DNA from: Petrimonas sulfuriphila
GTDB lineage: Bacteria; Bacteroidota; Bacteroidia; Bacteroidales; Dysgonomonadaceae
DNA length: 64,000 bases
NCBI GenBank assembly: GCA_038561985.1
Contig: CP073276.1
Coordinates: forward strand, 434,001 to 498,000
Direction of reading: 5' to 3'
The position numbers and the translations under genes are program-made. This document shows, in pieces, positions 45,301 to 54,853 of the stretch. Within the stretch, counting starts at the first letter, position 1. The number at the start of each line of letters is the position of its first letter. Below the pieces are notes generated by a model. The model had not been told where the DNA came from and searched no databases. It saw only the letters and a program-made list of their open reading frames with translations.

Positions 45301-47436
45301 TTAGAAGAAAACGTAACGGTTATCTTCCACTTTCAGTTTCTTTTTTAAGGTCTCCAAAGACTGCATCTGCAACATATATGCATTGTTACTTTGAATCAGG
45401 TCTTTCTGAGCCTTGGCATCATAGGTTTCAGTTCCCTGGGTTCTGCTCAACACATTAACCACGTAGACGCCCATATTCCCTTTGGCAGGCGGTATCAGTG
45501 TATTCAACGGTGCATAGGCAGAGAAAGCATTCAAGGTCGGCTCAAAACCCAATCCTGTAATGTTCCGTGTAGTGAAGTTGACAAATTTTACCGTATCAAC
45601 ATTCGACTGCATTTCAGTAGCATAAGCATCCAGACTGGTCAGGTTTTTGGCAGTCAGATCGGAAATGATTTTTTCGGCTTTCTTATCGTTGCTCAGTCGA
45701 GAACGAATGCTCGTTGCCACCTCCTGTAAGGGGGCCACACCAGCCGGATAAACCTGATCTACACGGGCAATTATACGCATATTGGTAATGTCGAACTTAC
45801 GCACGGTTCCCATTTTTTTCTCGTTTACCGCCCAGGTAACGACCTGACGTGATCCCGGGATCTGCATCAACGAAAAATCGTTTGCTGAAACACTCGCATC
45901 CGGCATAACAAAATATCCTTTTTGGGTGGCAAGTTCATTGAAGTTCTTGCTTACGTTGGGATCGGAAACAAACTGGTTGAGTTCGTTATCTACGTTGTTC
46001 GATGTTTTTTCACTGACGACAACAGGCATATTGATCGTTGCAATTTTATATTTCTGAACAGGAACGGTTTTTTCTTCCACCTGAAGAATAATTTGTTGCC
46101 CGGGAACTGTCATTTTAAAAGCCTGTCCCACCGGTGCACTGAATGCGGCTTTCACCACATCAATTCCAGCTTGTGCAAGATCAATCTCGCGAGCCCAGCC
46201 CACATCACCACCATTAGACTGTGGATTCAAGCTGTTTGCTACTTCTGCAAATGATTTTCCGCTTTGAATCTCGTTAAAAATACTGTCCACAAAATGAGTA
46301 ACGATACTGTCTTGTCCCGCCATAGATGCATCGGGAATAGCCATCATTCTGAGATGAACGGAGTCGGGAGCTACCGTCTTGTCCAACAGTTTATAAATAG
46401 TAAATGCATCGCCTTCGCGAGCCGGGCCTTTGATGTCTGAAACAGATGCAGACTCCACAAATGATTTCTGACCTTCAGTCAGTGAATTCGCAGAAAGATA
46501 TACATCCCTGAACGGCATGTCAGAATAATCGGCAACTACGGAAGCCGGATTTGCGGTTTCCACCAATTTCAGGTACGCTTCATTGGCTTGCGCTTCGATT
46601 TCGGCAAAATCAGCATCACTGGGAACGATCTCCTTCGTAAAATAAGTAATTTTGGCCAATGGGACATTCATCCGGAAAGCGTTTTTATTTTTTTCGTAAA
46701 ACGATTTCACTTCCTGATCGGTAACCGAGACCGTTGAATCGGGTATGGTGAAGTAACTCTTCATCACATAGGCCATATCGGCATTTTGTTGCGACAAGTC
46801 AAAAGTGGTTTTTGCTTCAACATCGTTCACCATCACGGCATTGGCAAGCAACGTAGTGTATTTTTCCTGAAGACGTTGATATTTTACCATGTTTTCGATG
46901 AACAACCACATCGATTTGTATTGCTCAACTACAGCTCTCTCTTCCGGCTGTAGCGACTCAACCGGAGCGTTTACAGTGGATAAGAATTGCATCAGGCCTT
47001 CCCTGTCGAACATACCGGTTTGCGGATCGAGAAAGAAAGGAAGCTGTTGCAGTAATGGCGATATCGTTTCTCCGTGTACCAGATCGTTGATTTCTGTTTT
47101 TGAAACGGCTAAGCCAAGTTTTGCCGCTTCGTTGTCGAGCATCCGTTCACGAACCATCTGATCATAAACCGCTTCCCGGATTTGTTGAGATGTATTTTCG
47201 TCCAATGAAGTCTGTCCACTGATCATTTTTTGAAAACTTTCCCATTCGGTAATCCTGTCAGCGAATTCCTGAGTAGAAATCACCTGCCCGTTTACAACGA
47301 AAGCTTTATCGCGCGATTTGGCAAAAAGTGTGTTTCCCGAGGTGAATAAGTCTCCCAAAATAAATGCCAGTAACGCAATCCCGATAATGGCGACCAAAAA
47401 CACGCCCTTATCCCTAATCTTCTGTAGTGTAGCCAT
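45301..47436 (-). CDS. PpiD/SurA-like periplasmic peptidyl-prolyl isomerase
   Basis: This 711-residue folding factor is anchored by one N-terminal membrane helix (about residues 13-32, VFLVAIIGIALLAFILGDLF). A SurA_N-type chaperone region follows (about 40-230), then a parvulin domain at about 340-460 (LRMMAIPDASM, SGKSFAEVANSLNPQSNGGDVGWA), and a C-terminal chaperone part. The layout is that of PpiD, with a second degenerate rotamase repeat possible. It assists folding of outer-membrane and exported proteins. It ends an envelope gene block together with CNNM, LptC, TPR and OMP genes. It has its own -7 box and a strong terminator. Confidence 0.88.
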   Translation of the reverse strand: MATLQKIRDKGVFLVAIIGIALLAFILGDLFTSGNTLFAKSRDKAFVVNGQVISTQEFADRITEWESFQKMISGQTSLDENTSQQIREAVYDQMVRERMLDNEAAKLGLAVSKTEINDLVHGETISPLLQQLPFFLDPQTGMFDREGLMQFLSTVNAPVESLQPEERAVVEQYKSMWLFIENMVKYQRLQEKYTTLLANAVMVNDVEAKTTFDLSQQNADMAYVMKSYFTIPDSTVSVTDQEVKSFYEKNKNAFRMNVPLAKITYFTKEIVPSDADFAEIEAQANEAYLKLVETANPASVVADYSDMPFRDVYLSANSLTEGQKSFVESASVSDIKGPAREGDAFTIYKLLDKTVAPDSVHLRMMAIPDASMAGQDSIVTHFVDSIFNEIQSGKSFAEVANSLNPQSNGGDVGWAREIDLAQAGIDVVKAAFSAPVGQAFKMTVPGQQIILQVEEKTVPVQKYKIATINMPVVVSEKTSNNVDNELNQFVSDPNVSKNFNELATQKGYFVMPDASVSANDFSLMQIPGSRQVVTWAVNEKKMGTVRKFDITNMRIIARVDQVYPAGVAPLQEVATSIRSRLSNDKKAEKIISDLTAKNLTSLDAYATEMQSNVDTVKFVNFTTRNITGLGFEPTLNAFSAYAPLNTLIPPAKGNMGVYVVNVLSRTQGTETYDAKAQKDLIQSNNAYMLQMQSLETLKKKLKVEDNRYVFF

Positions 47437-47495
47437 TTAACTATCCTGAGTTTTTGATAAACAATTAATATTTTACATTCTTTTAAACAAGAGTG

Positions 47496-47503
47496 CAAAG
47501 TTA
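47496..47503 (-). promoter_or_regulatory. -7 promoter box for ppiD
   Basis: On the - strand this reads TAACTTTG, matching TAnnTTTG, 60 bases before the ppiD start, in the gap after the CNNM gene. Confidence 0.5.
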
Positions 47504-47561
47504 ATAAAAATTAGAAAGATAACTCCATATTTTTGAAAAAAGTGATTCCTGAGTGAAAGCC

Positions 47562-48824
47562 TTAATTAATAGTCAGCCGCACCACTTCTATTTTCCGGGC
47601 GGTAACTTTCAATATTTTGAACATATACTTTCCGATGATCACTGTTTCGTAGGTTTTAGGAAACCGCTGTGTGTGATGCAATAAATACCCGGCAACGGTG
47701 GAATAACTCTCCGATTCGGGAATATCGAGCCCATAATCTTCGTTTAAGGTATCAATTTCCACCCTCCCCGAAAGCACAAACTCTTTATCACCTTCCTGTT
47801 TCACAAAGCGGGCTTTGTTGTCATATTCATCTTCTATATCACCGAAAATTTCCTCTACCAGATCTTCCATAGTCACCACACCCGATGTTCCTCCAAACTC
47901 ATCCACTACAACGGCTATGCTTTTTCGCTGCTGCATGAGGTCGTTCATCAGTTTGCTGGCCTGCATACTTTCAGGGACGAAAGACACTGTGGCAATGCTC
48001 TTGGTCCAGTCCTGCGGGACATCGAACATTTCCCAAACGTGAATGTATCCGATAATGTCGTCAATATCTTCCCGATATACCAGAATTCTGGAAATACCGC
48101 TCTCGATAAACAAATCTTTCAGCTTTTCAATATCTTCGTCCACATTTATCGCCACAATATCCGCTCTTGGCACCATGCAATCACGCACGCGCATAGAAGA
48201 GAAATCGAGGGCGTTCCTGAAAATTTTCACTTCGGAATCCACTTCTTTTTCGTCAGAAATCTCTTCGAACCCTTTTCTCACATACGAATCCAGTTCCAGC
48301 CGGCCCAATGCATTCTCAGTTGTCCTGTCGGACCTCACGCCGAAAACAGCTAAAACGGCTTTGGAAAAAGAGACGAAAATTTTTGCAACGGGAAAGAACA
48401 GAACGTAAAAAAAGAAAGCCGGAACAACCAATACGCGTACCCAGAAGTTGGGTTTACGTACCAAAACAGCCCGGGGAAGAAATTCTCCGCTAAGAAGGAT
48501 AATGAGAGTAGCTCCAACGATTATAAGTAGAAAAATCACAAAAGTATTTTGTGTAATATGTTGCTGAATGTAAGGGAAAGCTACCAGCAACGACAGGTAC
48601 ATAAAAACTACCTGCACCATGAGGTTTCCGAGCAGAAGCGTAGCCAGGAACTGACGCGGATGACTATAAATGGTATTCAACATCAGGTTGTAAAATCCTT
48701 TGTCCTTTTGTCTCATCGCAAATCTCAACTTATCCGATGACACAAACGCCACTTCCATACCGGAGAAGAACGCCGACAGGAAGAGTAAGATAAACCATCC
48801 GATTATTAGCGACGTGAAAGACAT
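47562..48824 (-). CDS. CNNM/HlyC-CorC-type membrane protein with CBS pair
   Basis: This 420-residue protein has an N-terminal CNNM transmembrane domain (about residues 1-170; opening IIGWFILLFLSAFFSGMEVAF carries the SGxE motif). A pair of CBS domains follows at about 195-320 (MRVRDCMVPRADIVAINVDE; VVDEFGGTSGVVTMEDLVEEI), then a CorC_HlyC domain to the end. Relatives transport or regulate Mg2+ or Co2+, and the Bacteroidetes homologues include GldE-like proteins. The exact substrate is unknown. It starts 26 bases after lptC on the same strand. Confidence 0.92.
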   Translation of the reverse strand: MSFTSLIIGWFILLFLSAFFSGMEVAFVSSDKLRFAMRQKDKGFYNLMLNTIYSHPRQFLATLLLGNLMVQVVFMYLSLLVAFPYIQQHITQNTFVIFLLIIVGATLIILLSGEFLPRAVLVRKPNFWVRVLVVPAFFFYVLFFPVAKIFVSFSKAVLAVFGVRSDRTTENALGRLELDSYVRKGFEEISDEKEVDSEVKIFRNALDFSSMRVRDCMVPRADIVAINVDEDIEKLKDLFIESGISRILVYREDIDDIIGYIHVWEMFDVPQDWTKSIATVSFVPESMQASKLMNDLMQQRKSIAVVVDEFGGTSGVVTMEDLVEEIFGDIEDEYDNKARFVKQEGDKEFVLSGRVEIDTLNEDYGLDIPESESYSTVAGYLLHHTQRFPKTYETVIIGKYMFKILKVTARKIEVVRLTIN

Positions 48825-48850
48825 TGTTTATGGATTAAGGTTGTTGAATC

Positions 48851-49480
48851 TCATTGTATGGAATCAGATTGTAACTGCACCGAGTCTGTTGCGACTGGTC
48901 CTTCTTCAAACGGCAATCTGCCGTCATGCGGTCTCATGATCCGGTAATCTGTCATTTGCTGATTCGACTCAAAACCGTATCCCTTCAGTTCAAGCGCCCC
49001 CCGTTTTATCTCGATATATTTATCGGAATAGATCTTAGCCGTTTTTTGATCCCAAAAAAGCTCATCACTCTTGAATTCGTGCCCTTGCATATTCTTTACC
49101 TCAACATTCCCTTTCACGCGCCACAGGCTTTTTGCGTTGTAGTGCCAGGCCGTGTCAGCAATAACGGTAGCTTCGACATTAAACCGATCATCGAATCTTT
49201 CCAGGTAAAAGCCTTCGGGAAAATAAGAGAACGGTTCTTTGGCCTTGTCATATACTTCCCACACATCGGCTGCTATTTTATAACGGGTTTTCCCCGAGTC
49301 GGAGATAAGCTGCACGGCCGAATCCGTAACCATGGAAGGCATGGTTTCCGGATCGAATTTCATATGGACCAGCTTTTCATCTTTCTTTCCACACGATCCG
49401 ATAAAAAGAAACATAACAACCCCAAAAACTGCGGTTGTTATGTATTTTAATATATGTATCTGTTGTCGTTCTTTCAACAA
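48851..49480 (-). CDS. lptC: LPS-export periplasmic protein LptC
   Basis: This 209-residue protein is anchored near the inner membrane; its hydrophobic N-terminus ends in FIGSC, so it may also be a lipoprotein. It has the LptC beta-jellyroll repeats: DSGKTRYKIAADVWEVYDKA (about residues 60-79), YFPEGFYLERFD, then ATVIADTAWHYNAKSLWRVKGNVEVKN and HEFKSDELFWDQKTAKIYSD. It links the LptBFG transporter to LptA in LPS export. Length matches Bacteroidetes LptC. It lies between the TPR gene (10-base gap) and the CNNM gene, an arrangement seen in other Bacteroidales. Confidence 0.9.
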   Translation of the reverse strand: MLKERQQIHILKYITTAVFGVVMFLFIGSCGKKDEKLVHMKFDPETMPSMVTDSAVQLISDSGKTRYKIAADVWEVYDKAKEPFSYFPEGFYLERFDDRFNVEATVIADTAWHYNAKSLWRVKGNVEVKNMQGHEFKSDELFWDQKTAKIYSDKYIEIKRGALELKGYGFESNQQMTDYRIMRPHDGRLPFEEGPVATDSVQLQSDSIQ

Positions 49481-49490
49481 ATCGCTGGTT

Positions 49491-50852
49491 TTATTTCAAC
49501 CTTACCGTGGTAGACTCACCTATCCATCCGGGGACAAAAACGGACTCACCTGCCTTGATACCCATCATGAAAGCCGTTTCGGTATCCATGAAATAACCGG
49601 AATAAGTATTGATTAAGCCATTTGCTTTTCCGCTAACGCTAGGATCAACGGATCTGGCCTTTTGTAACTTGTCAACTGCCGCACAGAAAACGAGGCCTCT
49701 CTTTTCGGTTTCCGGGAAAATGTTTTGAGCCGATGCTGCATATAACTGTGCGATCAGGATATACGCTTCTCCGTTGTTGGGATTGAATTCCAATGCATCG
49801 TATGCGGCCTGGCGCGATTTGGCGAAGTTACGTTGATTGGAAAAAATACCTGCCAATTGCATCATGTAATCGGAAGCTTTATTTTTGTCTGTTTCCAATT
49901 GGGCACCTTCGTGGTAGTACTTGATGGCAGTATCGTAATCCTTATCTCTCAGGCTCTTGTTAGCCAACCCGATAGCTGCACCGGCAGAAGGTTCGAGTTT
50001 GTAAAGGTATTCCGACGCGGTAAAATACAAGTCAGATTCACTGCAACCTACCGATCCCAGGGCATTGATCACTTCGTTCAGAAATGCTTTGTCTGCCTTG
50101 TTGGGTTCCACCTTATCGGCATAGTAATCCGTGAGGGTCTTGCAATCGCCGGCTCCACTGCTAACAAATGCTTTGACAATACCTTCTTTTACCAGTCCCA
50201 GGTAATCGGCATTTGCTTTATCGTTTGCGGCATTTGCTTTGCTGATAGCTTCGTCTACATAACCGGCAACGGTAAAATAGTCGCTTATATACTGATTTTT
50301 CTTGGACGGGTCAGTCAGAAACTGAGTAAGTGAGGCAACCATATAATAGGAATAAGCATCTTTAGGTTCCATCTCCGATTTCATTTCCTTAAGGGCTTCC
50401 CCTAACCATTGATAAACAATCTTCGAATCCGCTTTATCACCCATCAGTTCCATATAGTCATAGGCCTTGTATGCCAAAACGGTACCTTTTTTGTCATCCG
50501 AATAATATTTCAGTCGGGTATCGTATATCTCCATTGTTTTATCGAGATATTGTTTCTTTTTGGCAGCATCGGTCTCCGAAGCATATAAACTCTTGAAGAT
50601 ACGTGGTCCTAATATATATATATTTCTACTGGATGCGGGGCAGTTCTCGTAAACAGCATTCCAGGGCGTTAATGCTTCCTTATAATTTTCAGCCTTAGCA
50701 GAAGTCGTCATAAGGCTCAAATTCATACGGCATTTTACGCTGTCTTCCCCATGTCCGAAAGGAGCTTTTACCGGATCGTATCCTGCTTTCTGGGCGCTGA
50801 GACCTGCAATGGTTGCTATTGCAAGAAATCCTGATAATAATAATTTTCTCAT
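49491..50852 (-). CDS. exported tetratricopeptide-repeat protein
   Basis: This 453-residue protein has a Sec signal peptide (about residues 1-20, ending GLSAQ). The first 250 residues are helical with many Ala, Tyr and Lys. TPR-like repeats lie at about 290-400 (GLANKSLRDKDYDTAIKYYHEGAQ, RQAAYDALEFNPNNGEAYILIAQLYAASA). It probably acts in the periplasm as a protein-binding scaffold. It sits between an outer-membrane barrel gene and lptC, so a role in envelope assembly is likely but not shown. A -7 box lies 96 bases upstream, inside the 3' gap of the barrel gene. Confidence 0.85.
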   Translation of the reverse strand: MRKLLLSGFLAIATIAGLSAQKAGYDPVKAPFGHGEDSVKCRMNLSLMTTSAKAENYKEALTPWNAVYENCPASSRNIYILGPRIFKSLYASETDAAKKKQYLDKTMEIYDTRLKYYSDDKKGTVLAYKAYDYMELMGDKADSKIVYQWLGEALKEMKSEMEPKDAYSYYMVASLTQFLTDPSKKNQYISDYFTVAGYVDEAISKANAANDKANADYLGLVKEGIVKAFVSSGAGDCKTLTDYYADKVEPNKADKAFLNEVINALGSVGCSESDLYFTASEYLYKLEPSAGAAIGLANKSLRDKDYDTAIKYYHEGAQLETDKNKASDYMMQLAGIFSNQRNFAKSRQAAYDALEFNPNNGEAYILIAQLYAASAQNIFPETEKRGLVFCAAVDKLQKARSVDPSVSGKANGLINTYSGYFMDTETAFMMGIKAGESVFVPGWIGESTTVRLK

Positions 50853-50947
50853 ATTCTTTTTTTTAATTTTTTTTTAATCCCGATTTTGGTTGTTAATAGG
50901 ACAATATGTTAAATAAAAAGTTTAATCTGTTTTGAATTTAAACGTCA

Positions 50948-50955
50948 CAAAGATA
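50948..50955 (-). promoter_or_regulatory. -7 promoter box for the TPR-lptC-CNNM genes
   Basis: On the - strand this reads TATCTTTG, a perfect TAnnTTTG, just after the stop of the barrel gene and 96 bases before the TPR start. It would let the TPR-lptC-CNNM genes be transcribed separately. Confidence 0.55.
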
Positions 50956-50962
50956 CAAAAAA

Positions 50963-52306
50963 TCAGTTAAACTGTCTTTTGAAAAACCAAAATTCATTGA
51001 TATTCATGTTCAAGGAAATTTTAAACATATCTTGCTTAATCATGTATGGCAAGTCGGGACGCTGGGATGTGTAACCAAATCCGATATTAAGCAATGACAA
51101 CCTTCCGGACATAGAATCCCTGAACGGCAACCCCAATCCGAAGTTAATTCCATACTCTTTAAAACCTCCAACCCCTACACTTTGATTGGTAGATGGATTA
51201 TAAACGCTGACGTTGGCATATGAATTTCCGTAGGAAATACCGGCCCTTAGGCGTACTCTACTGAAAAAATCACGGCTGTACGGATCGACAACGTATTCTG
51301 CGCCTGCATTGATCCTGTAAGCGTTATTGAACCGATTTTCAGGGGTCAATCCGTCTAAAACCTCGGGATAATCCAATCCGTTCCATTGCTGAAAAGTTCC
51401 GTCTAGTCCTACAAGCAGATTTGTATTGGAATAAGTTACTCCCAATCCATAGGTTGCCGGCAAATGAAACTGCTGACTGGAAAGAGTATCATCACGCAGC
51501 ACTTCACTCGGATTTTGATAGGGATTGGTATAAGGGTCTGACAGAAACATCATTTCCGTTGCATAAACATCGGATTTTGAAGCTAATTTCGGACTGAAAA
51601 CAGCTCCTAACGTAAACGAACTTGTCTTGTCGACAGGGAACGTGACCTGTGCTCCAAAATCATATTTTAAATCCCGGATGGAATATTTTTTCTTTTCTTC
51701 ACCAATAGTAGCACCCGTCGCAGTTCTCGGCACAGACACGCTGCTGTAGCTGAAATTCCCAAAAAGATAAGAAACGTTAGCTCCAACGGAGAAATACGGA
51801 ATGGGTTCATACGCAATTCCAGCATAAATCTGGCTCAACCCTCCAGTTCCACGAAATACTTCCTCGTAAACGATATCGGAAAGCGAACGTGTCTGCCCAT
51901 AGTTATATCCTACTTTCGAATACGGCAAAAGCCCAATGCTGGCACCAACCTTGCTTAGGACAGGAAACTGTATGGCAATATAATCGAGATTCCCGTTGTA
52001 AAAATTCTGCTTGTTCAGTCCGTCGCTGTAAGAAGCATAATGCCCCGAAACACCAAGGTCAAAAATAAACGTAAGTGAATCGAGTTTGGAGTATGATGCC
52101 GGATTTCCGGGATTCACCTGCTGGCTTCTTCTGAGTCCGTAGCTGATTCCACCCATAGCTTCGGAGGCACCCAACGATTGGTTGGACAAAAGGCCGTAAC
52201 CGTACCTGCCGTATGGTGAGTTAGACCCTACCTGTTGTGCAAAAATAGCGGTGGTGACAGTAAAGAAAACAAGTAACGAGAGATGACGTTTAGTTGTTAT
52301 GTTCAT
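50963..52306 (-). CDS. outer-membrane beta-barrel protein (FadL/OmpP1-like)
   Basis: This 447-residue protein has a signal peptide (about residues 1-23) followed by NSPYGRYGYGLLSNQSLGASEAMGGI (about 28-53), a pattern typical of Bacteroidetes FadL-like barrels. Long stretches of alternating strands follow, and the C-terminus is aromatic-rich (NEFWFFKRQFN). It probably forms an outer-membrane pore for hydrophobic compounds or helps envelope biogenesis; the substrate is unknown. It heads the OMP-TPR-lptC-CNNM block. A longer frame on this strand overlapping the nitroreductase gene was not used. Confidence 0.8.
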   Translation of the reverse strand: MNITTKRHLSLLVFFTVTTAIFAQQVGSNSPYGRYGYGLLSNQSLGASEAMGGISYGLRRSQQVNPGNPASYSKLDSLTFIFDLGVSGHYASYSDGLNKQNFYNGNLDYIAIQFPVLSKVGASIGLLPYSKVGYNYGQTRSLSDIVYEEVFRGTGGLSQIYAGIAYEPIPYFSVGANVSYLFGNFSYSSVSVPRTATGATIGEEKKKYSIRDLKYDFGAQVTFPVDKTSSFTLGAVFSPKLASKSDVYATEMMFLSDPYTNPYQNPSEVLRDDTLSSQQFHLPATYGLGVTYSNTNLLVGLDGTFQQWNGLDYPEVLDGLTPENRFNNAYRINAGAEYVVDPYSRDFFSRVRLRAGISYGNSYANVSVYNPSTNQSVGVGGFKEYGINFGLGLPFRDSMSGRLSLLNIGFGYTSQRPDLPYMIKQDMFKISLNMNINEFWFFKRQFN

Positions 52307-52438
52307 TCTTTTTCATTAAAATCAACAAGACGTTGGTCGATTGTTTCATAATTTATTTTTAGGGTACAAAGATGATGTTTTTTTGCGATGCAACCAACAA
52401 AAGAACAGAAAGTTCGTGTTAAAAAGATTAAAGAGCGT

Positions 52439-52984
52439 TTATTTGTATTTATTATAAGAAATGATTTCGCCGTTTGTTTTGCGTTTTTTGGGACGAACGG
52501 CTTGGGTACTGTATCCGACAACAATGTCAAGCCATACTCTCTTAGAGTCGGGGATTGACAACAATTCACGCATCTTCGGCTCATTGAACCAACCGACAAT
52601 GCAAGACCCCAAACCTTCGGCATGAGCTGCCAGCACGACATGAGCCGCTACTATTCCCAGGTCCATTTGTGCATAGTCCTTTTGTTTTACCCAGCCTCCG
52701 ATCCCCGATGTGAGGTTCACTCTTTCCTCAACCAACAAAATATGGACCGGGGCCTGCTTGGTAAAATGGTTCATACCCAATGCACGCGCAGACGTGGCAT
52801 CTGCCACTCTGTTTTTCAGTTCAGGATCATCCACGACAACCATGTGCCAGGGTTGCGCATTGCATGCTGACGGTGCTAACCGAGCAGCTTCGAGGATACG
52901 TTCAATTTTTTCTTTTTCGACCGGTCTATCGGGATCGAATGCTCGGTCGCTCTGCCGGGTGGAAACAAATTCAAGAAAATCCAT
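52439..52984 (-). CDS. nitroreductase-family flavoprotein
   Basis: This 181-residue FMN enzyme has the family opening RQSDRAFDPDRPVEKEKIERILEAARLAPSACNAQPWHMVVV (about residues 10-51; FMN-binding Arg near 10-14 and the PSACNAQPW loop). The later segment is MDLGIVAAHVVLAAHAEGLGSCIVGWF. It would reduce nitro, quinone or similar compounds with NAD(P)H in the cytoplasm; the natural substrate is unknown. It is 11 bases downstream of the riboflavin synthase gene on the same strand, so a flavin-biosynthesis enzyme and a flavin user are likely co-transcribed. Confidence 0.9.
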   Translation of the reverse strand: MDFLEFVSTRQSDRAFDPDRPVEKEKIERILEAARLAPSACNAQPWHMVVVDDPELKNRVADATSARALGMNHFTKQAPVHILLVEERVNLTSGIGGWVKQKDYAQMDLGIVAAHVVLAAHAEGLGSCIVGWFNEPKMRELLSIPDSKRVWLDIVVGYSTQAVRPKKRKTNGEIISYNKYK

Positions 52985-52995
52985 ACATTAGTCGT

Positions 52996-53601
52996 TTAGG
53001 ACTGCAACGCCACAATCCTGCTGATATATTTACCGATAATGTCGAATTCCAGGTTGACGACTGTACCTTTTTCTATCTGATGAAAATTGGTCATTTCGTA
53101 TGTAAAAGGAATGATCGCCACTTTAAAGGTATCTTTGGTGGGTGTCACCACGGTTAAACTTACACCATTCACCGTAACCGACCCTTTATCTACCGTCAGG
53201 TATCCCTTCTTGGCCATCTCCTTATCAAAACGGTATTGGAAGGTGTAATACCAACTACCATCTGCTTCAACTACATCGGTACAAACGGCAGTTTGGTCAA
53301 CATGCCCCTGAACGATATGCCCGTCCAACCTGCCGTCCATTTTCATGCTACGTTCAAGATTCACCTTGCTACCCACCTGCAACAATCCAAGATTGGAGCG
53401 GTCGAGCGTCTCCTGAATGGCGGTTACGGTGTATGCATCACCCTCTATGGATACCACTGTCAGACAAACTCCGTTGTGCGCAATGCTCTGGTCGATTTTT
53501 AATTCGCTCGTGAACGAGCACCTTAACGTGATGTGCAGGTTACCCTTGTCTTTTTCCAATGCAACCACGGTTGCAGCTTCTTCAACAATTCCGGAAAACA
53601 T
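52996..53601 (-). CDS. ribE: riboflavin synthase alpha subunit
   Basis: This 201-residue enzyme dismutates two molecules of 6,7-dimethyl-8-ribityllumazine to riboflavin. Two lumazine-binding repeats are plain: MFSGIVEEAATVVAL with NGVCLTVVSI in the first half, and DGHIVQGHVDQTA, then NGVSLTVVTP and YEMTNF in the second. Length is normal for the trimeric enzyme. The nitroreductase gene follows after 11 bases. No FMN riboswitch was recognised upstream. Confidence 0.95.
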   Translation of the reverse strand: MFSGIVEEAATVVALEKDKGNLHITLRCSFTSELKIDQSIAHNGVCLTVVSIEGDAYTVTAIQETLDRSNLGLLQVGSKVNLERSMKMDGRLDGHIVQGHVDQTAVCTDVVEADGSWYYTFQYRFDKEMAKKGYLTVDKGSVTVNGVSLTVVTPTKDTFKVAIIPFTYEMTNFHQIEKGTVVNLEFDIIGKYISRIVALQS

Positions 53602-53653
53602 AATTATTTAGTTACGATTTGTGATTTACAAAATCAGATGTAGAAGTCAGACT

Positions 53654-54562
53654 TTAAGACTTTTTATCTATTACCTGAACTTTCAACCTCTCCAATTCTT
53701 CAATTATTTGCTGCTTGGTTTCATCACAGACCGCAACCAACGGCAGCCTGAGTTCATTTTCGATGTAACCCAATTCACTGAGCATGCATTTTACTCCGGC
53801 AGGATTCCCATCTTTGAAAATCAACCGGATAGCTTCTGTAAAACGCACATTTTCCGTTTCAGCCATCTTGAAATTACCGGCTAACGCCTGATGTATCATT
53901 TCAGAAAACTCTTTAGGCAAAGCATTTCCCAAAACAGATATAACTCCTACTCCACCGGATTTTATCAGATCAAATGCAATTCCATCGTCGCCGGAGATAA
54001 CGGAGAATCCTTCGGGACGGCCAGCAATAATTTGCAGGATCTGATCCATTTTCCCCGATGCTTCCTTGATGGCCACAATATTCGGACAAGATTTTGCCAG
54101 CCGCAACGTAGTTTCGGCTTCCATATTCACACCGGTTCTTCCGGGAACATTATACAGAATAATCGGCCGTGGTGAAACCTCACTCAAAGCACGATAATGC
54201 TGAAAAAGCCCTTCCTGGCTGGGTTTATTGTAATATGGAGTAACAGATAATACTCCTGCAATGTTTGAGAAATATGATACCTTGAGTTCATGAACGATTT
54301 CAGCGGTATTGTTTCCTCCAACTCCTACAATAAGGGGGAGACGATTGTTGTTTCTCTCCACGATGAATCGCACAATTTCGGTTCGCTCATCGCGTGTCAG
54401 TGTTGGGGTTTCAGCGGTAGTTCCCAGTGCAACGAGGTAATCAATTCCCCCATCTATCTGATAATCTATCAACCGGCCCAACGCATCGAAATCGACTGAT
54501 TTGTCTTTTTTAAACGGTGTTATCAGGGCAACACCTATCCCTTTTAAGTTGATTTTTGACAT
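53654..54562 (-). CDS. dapA: 4-hydroxy-tetrahydrodipicolinate synthase
   Basis: This 302-residue TIM-barrel aldolase condenses pyruvate with aspartate semialdehyde in lysine and diaminopimelate synthesis. The GTTAETPTL motif lies at about residues 44-52, the YNVPGRTG motif with its catalytic Tyr at about 134-141, and the Schiff-base Lys in VAIKEASG near 160-167. The start was set at ATG 54562 (MSKINLKGIGVALITPF), which gives the standard N-terminus. A start at 54607 would add 15 non-conserved residues and leave almost no leader after the promoter at 54625-54632. Confidence 0.95.
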   Translation of the reverse strand: MSKINLKGIGVALITPFKKDKSVDFDALGRLIDYQIDGGIDYLVALGTTAETPTLTRDERTEIVRFIVERNNNRLPLIVGVGGNNTAEIVHELKVSYFSNIAGVLSVTPYYNKPSQEGLFQHYRALSEVSPRPIILYNVPGRTGVNMEAETTLRLAKSCPNIVAIKEASGKMDQILQIIAGRPEGFSVISGDDGIAFDLIKSGGVGVISVLGNALPKEFSEMIHQALAGNFKMAETENVRFTEAIRLIFKDGNPAGVKCMLSELGYIENELRLPLVAVCDETKQQIIEELERLKVQVIDKKS

Positions 54563-54624
54563 AAAAACAGGTCTTTCATTTTTCCTGAGAAAGCCTCCCG
54601 ACAACATATGGATACTTCGGATCG

Positions 54625-54632
54625 CAAAGTTA
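54625..54632 (-). promoter_or_regulatory. -7 promoter box for dapA
   Basis: On the - strand this reads TAACTTTG, matching TAnnTTTG, and places the transcript start about 55 bases before ATG 54562. Confidence 0.55.
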
Positions 54633-54746
54633 CATTTTTTTCAACCATATCCACATAAATTGGACAATTACTTTTAAAAGGAAATCACTTTAATGGATTG
54701 GTATTTTTGTTGAAATTCGAAATTTAACTGTAGCTTAACTTGTTTT

Positions 54747-54814
54747 TTCATTCTGTTTACGTACACATTAGCATTTTTATTATTTTTGTCGGCGATATTT
54801 CCGGAAAAACCCCT
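54747..54814 (+). repeat. promoter-bearing tandem repeat, copy 1
   Basis: This 68-base segment starts TTTCATTCTGTTTACGTACA and ends near CGGAAAAACCCC. It recurs imperfectly at 54854-54920. It includes TATTTTTG at 54782-54789, a match to the -7 box TAnnTTTG, and the conserved CTGTTTACGTACACATTAG block, which is the best-kept part and could be an operator. Confidence 0.8.
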
Positions 54815-54853
54815 AGCTCATTAACATAATTTAACGTCGATCAAGTTATTTAT

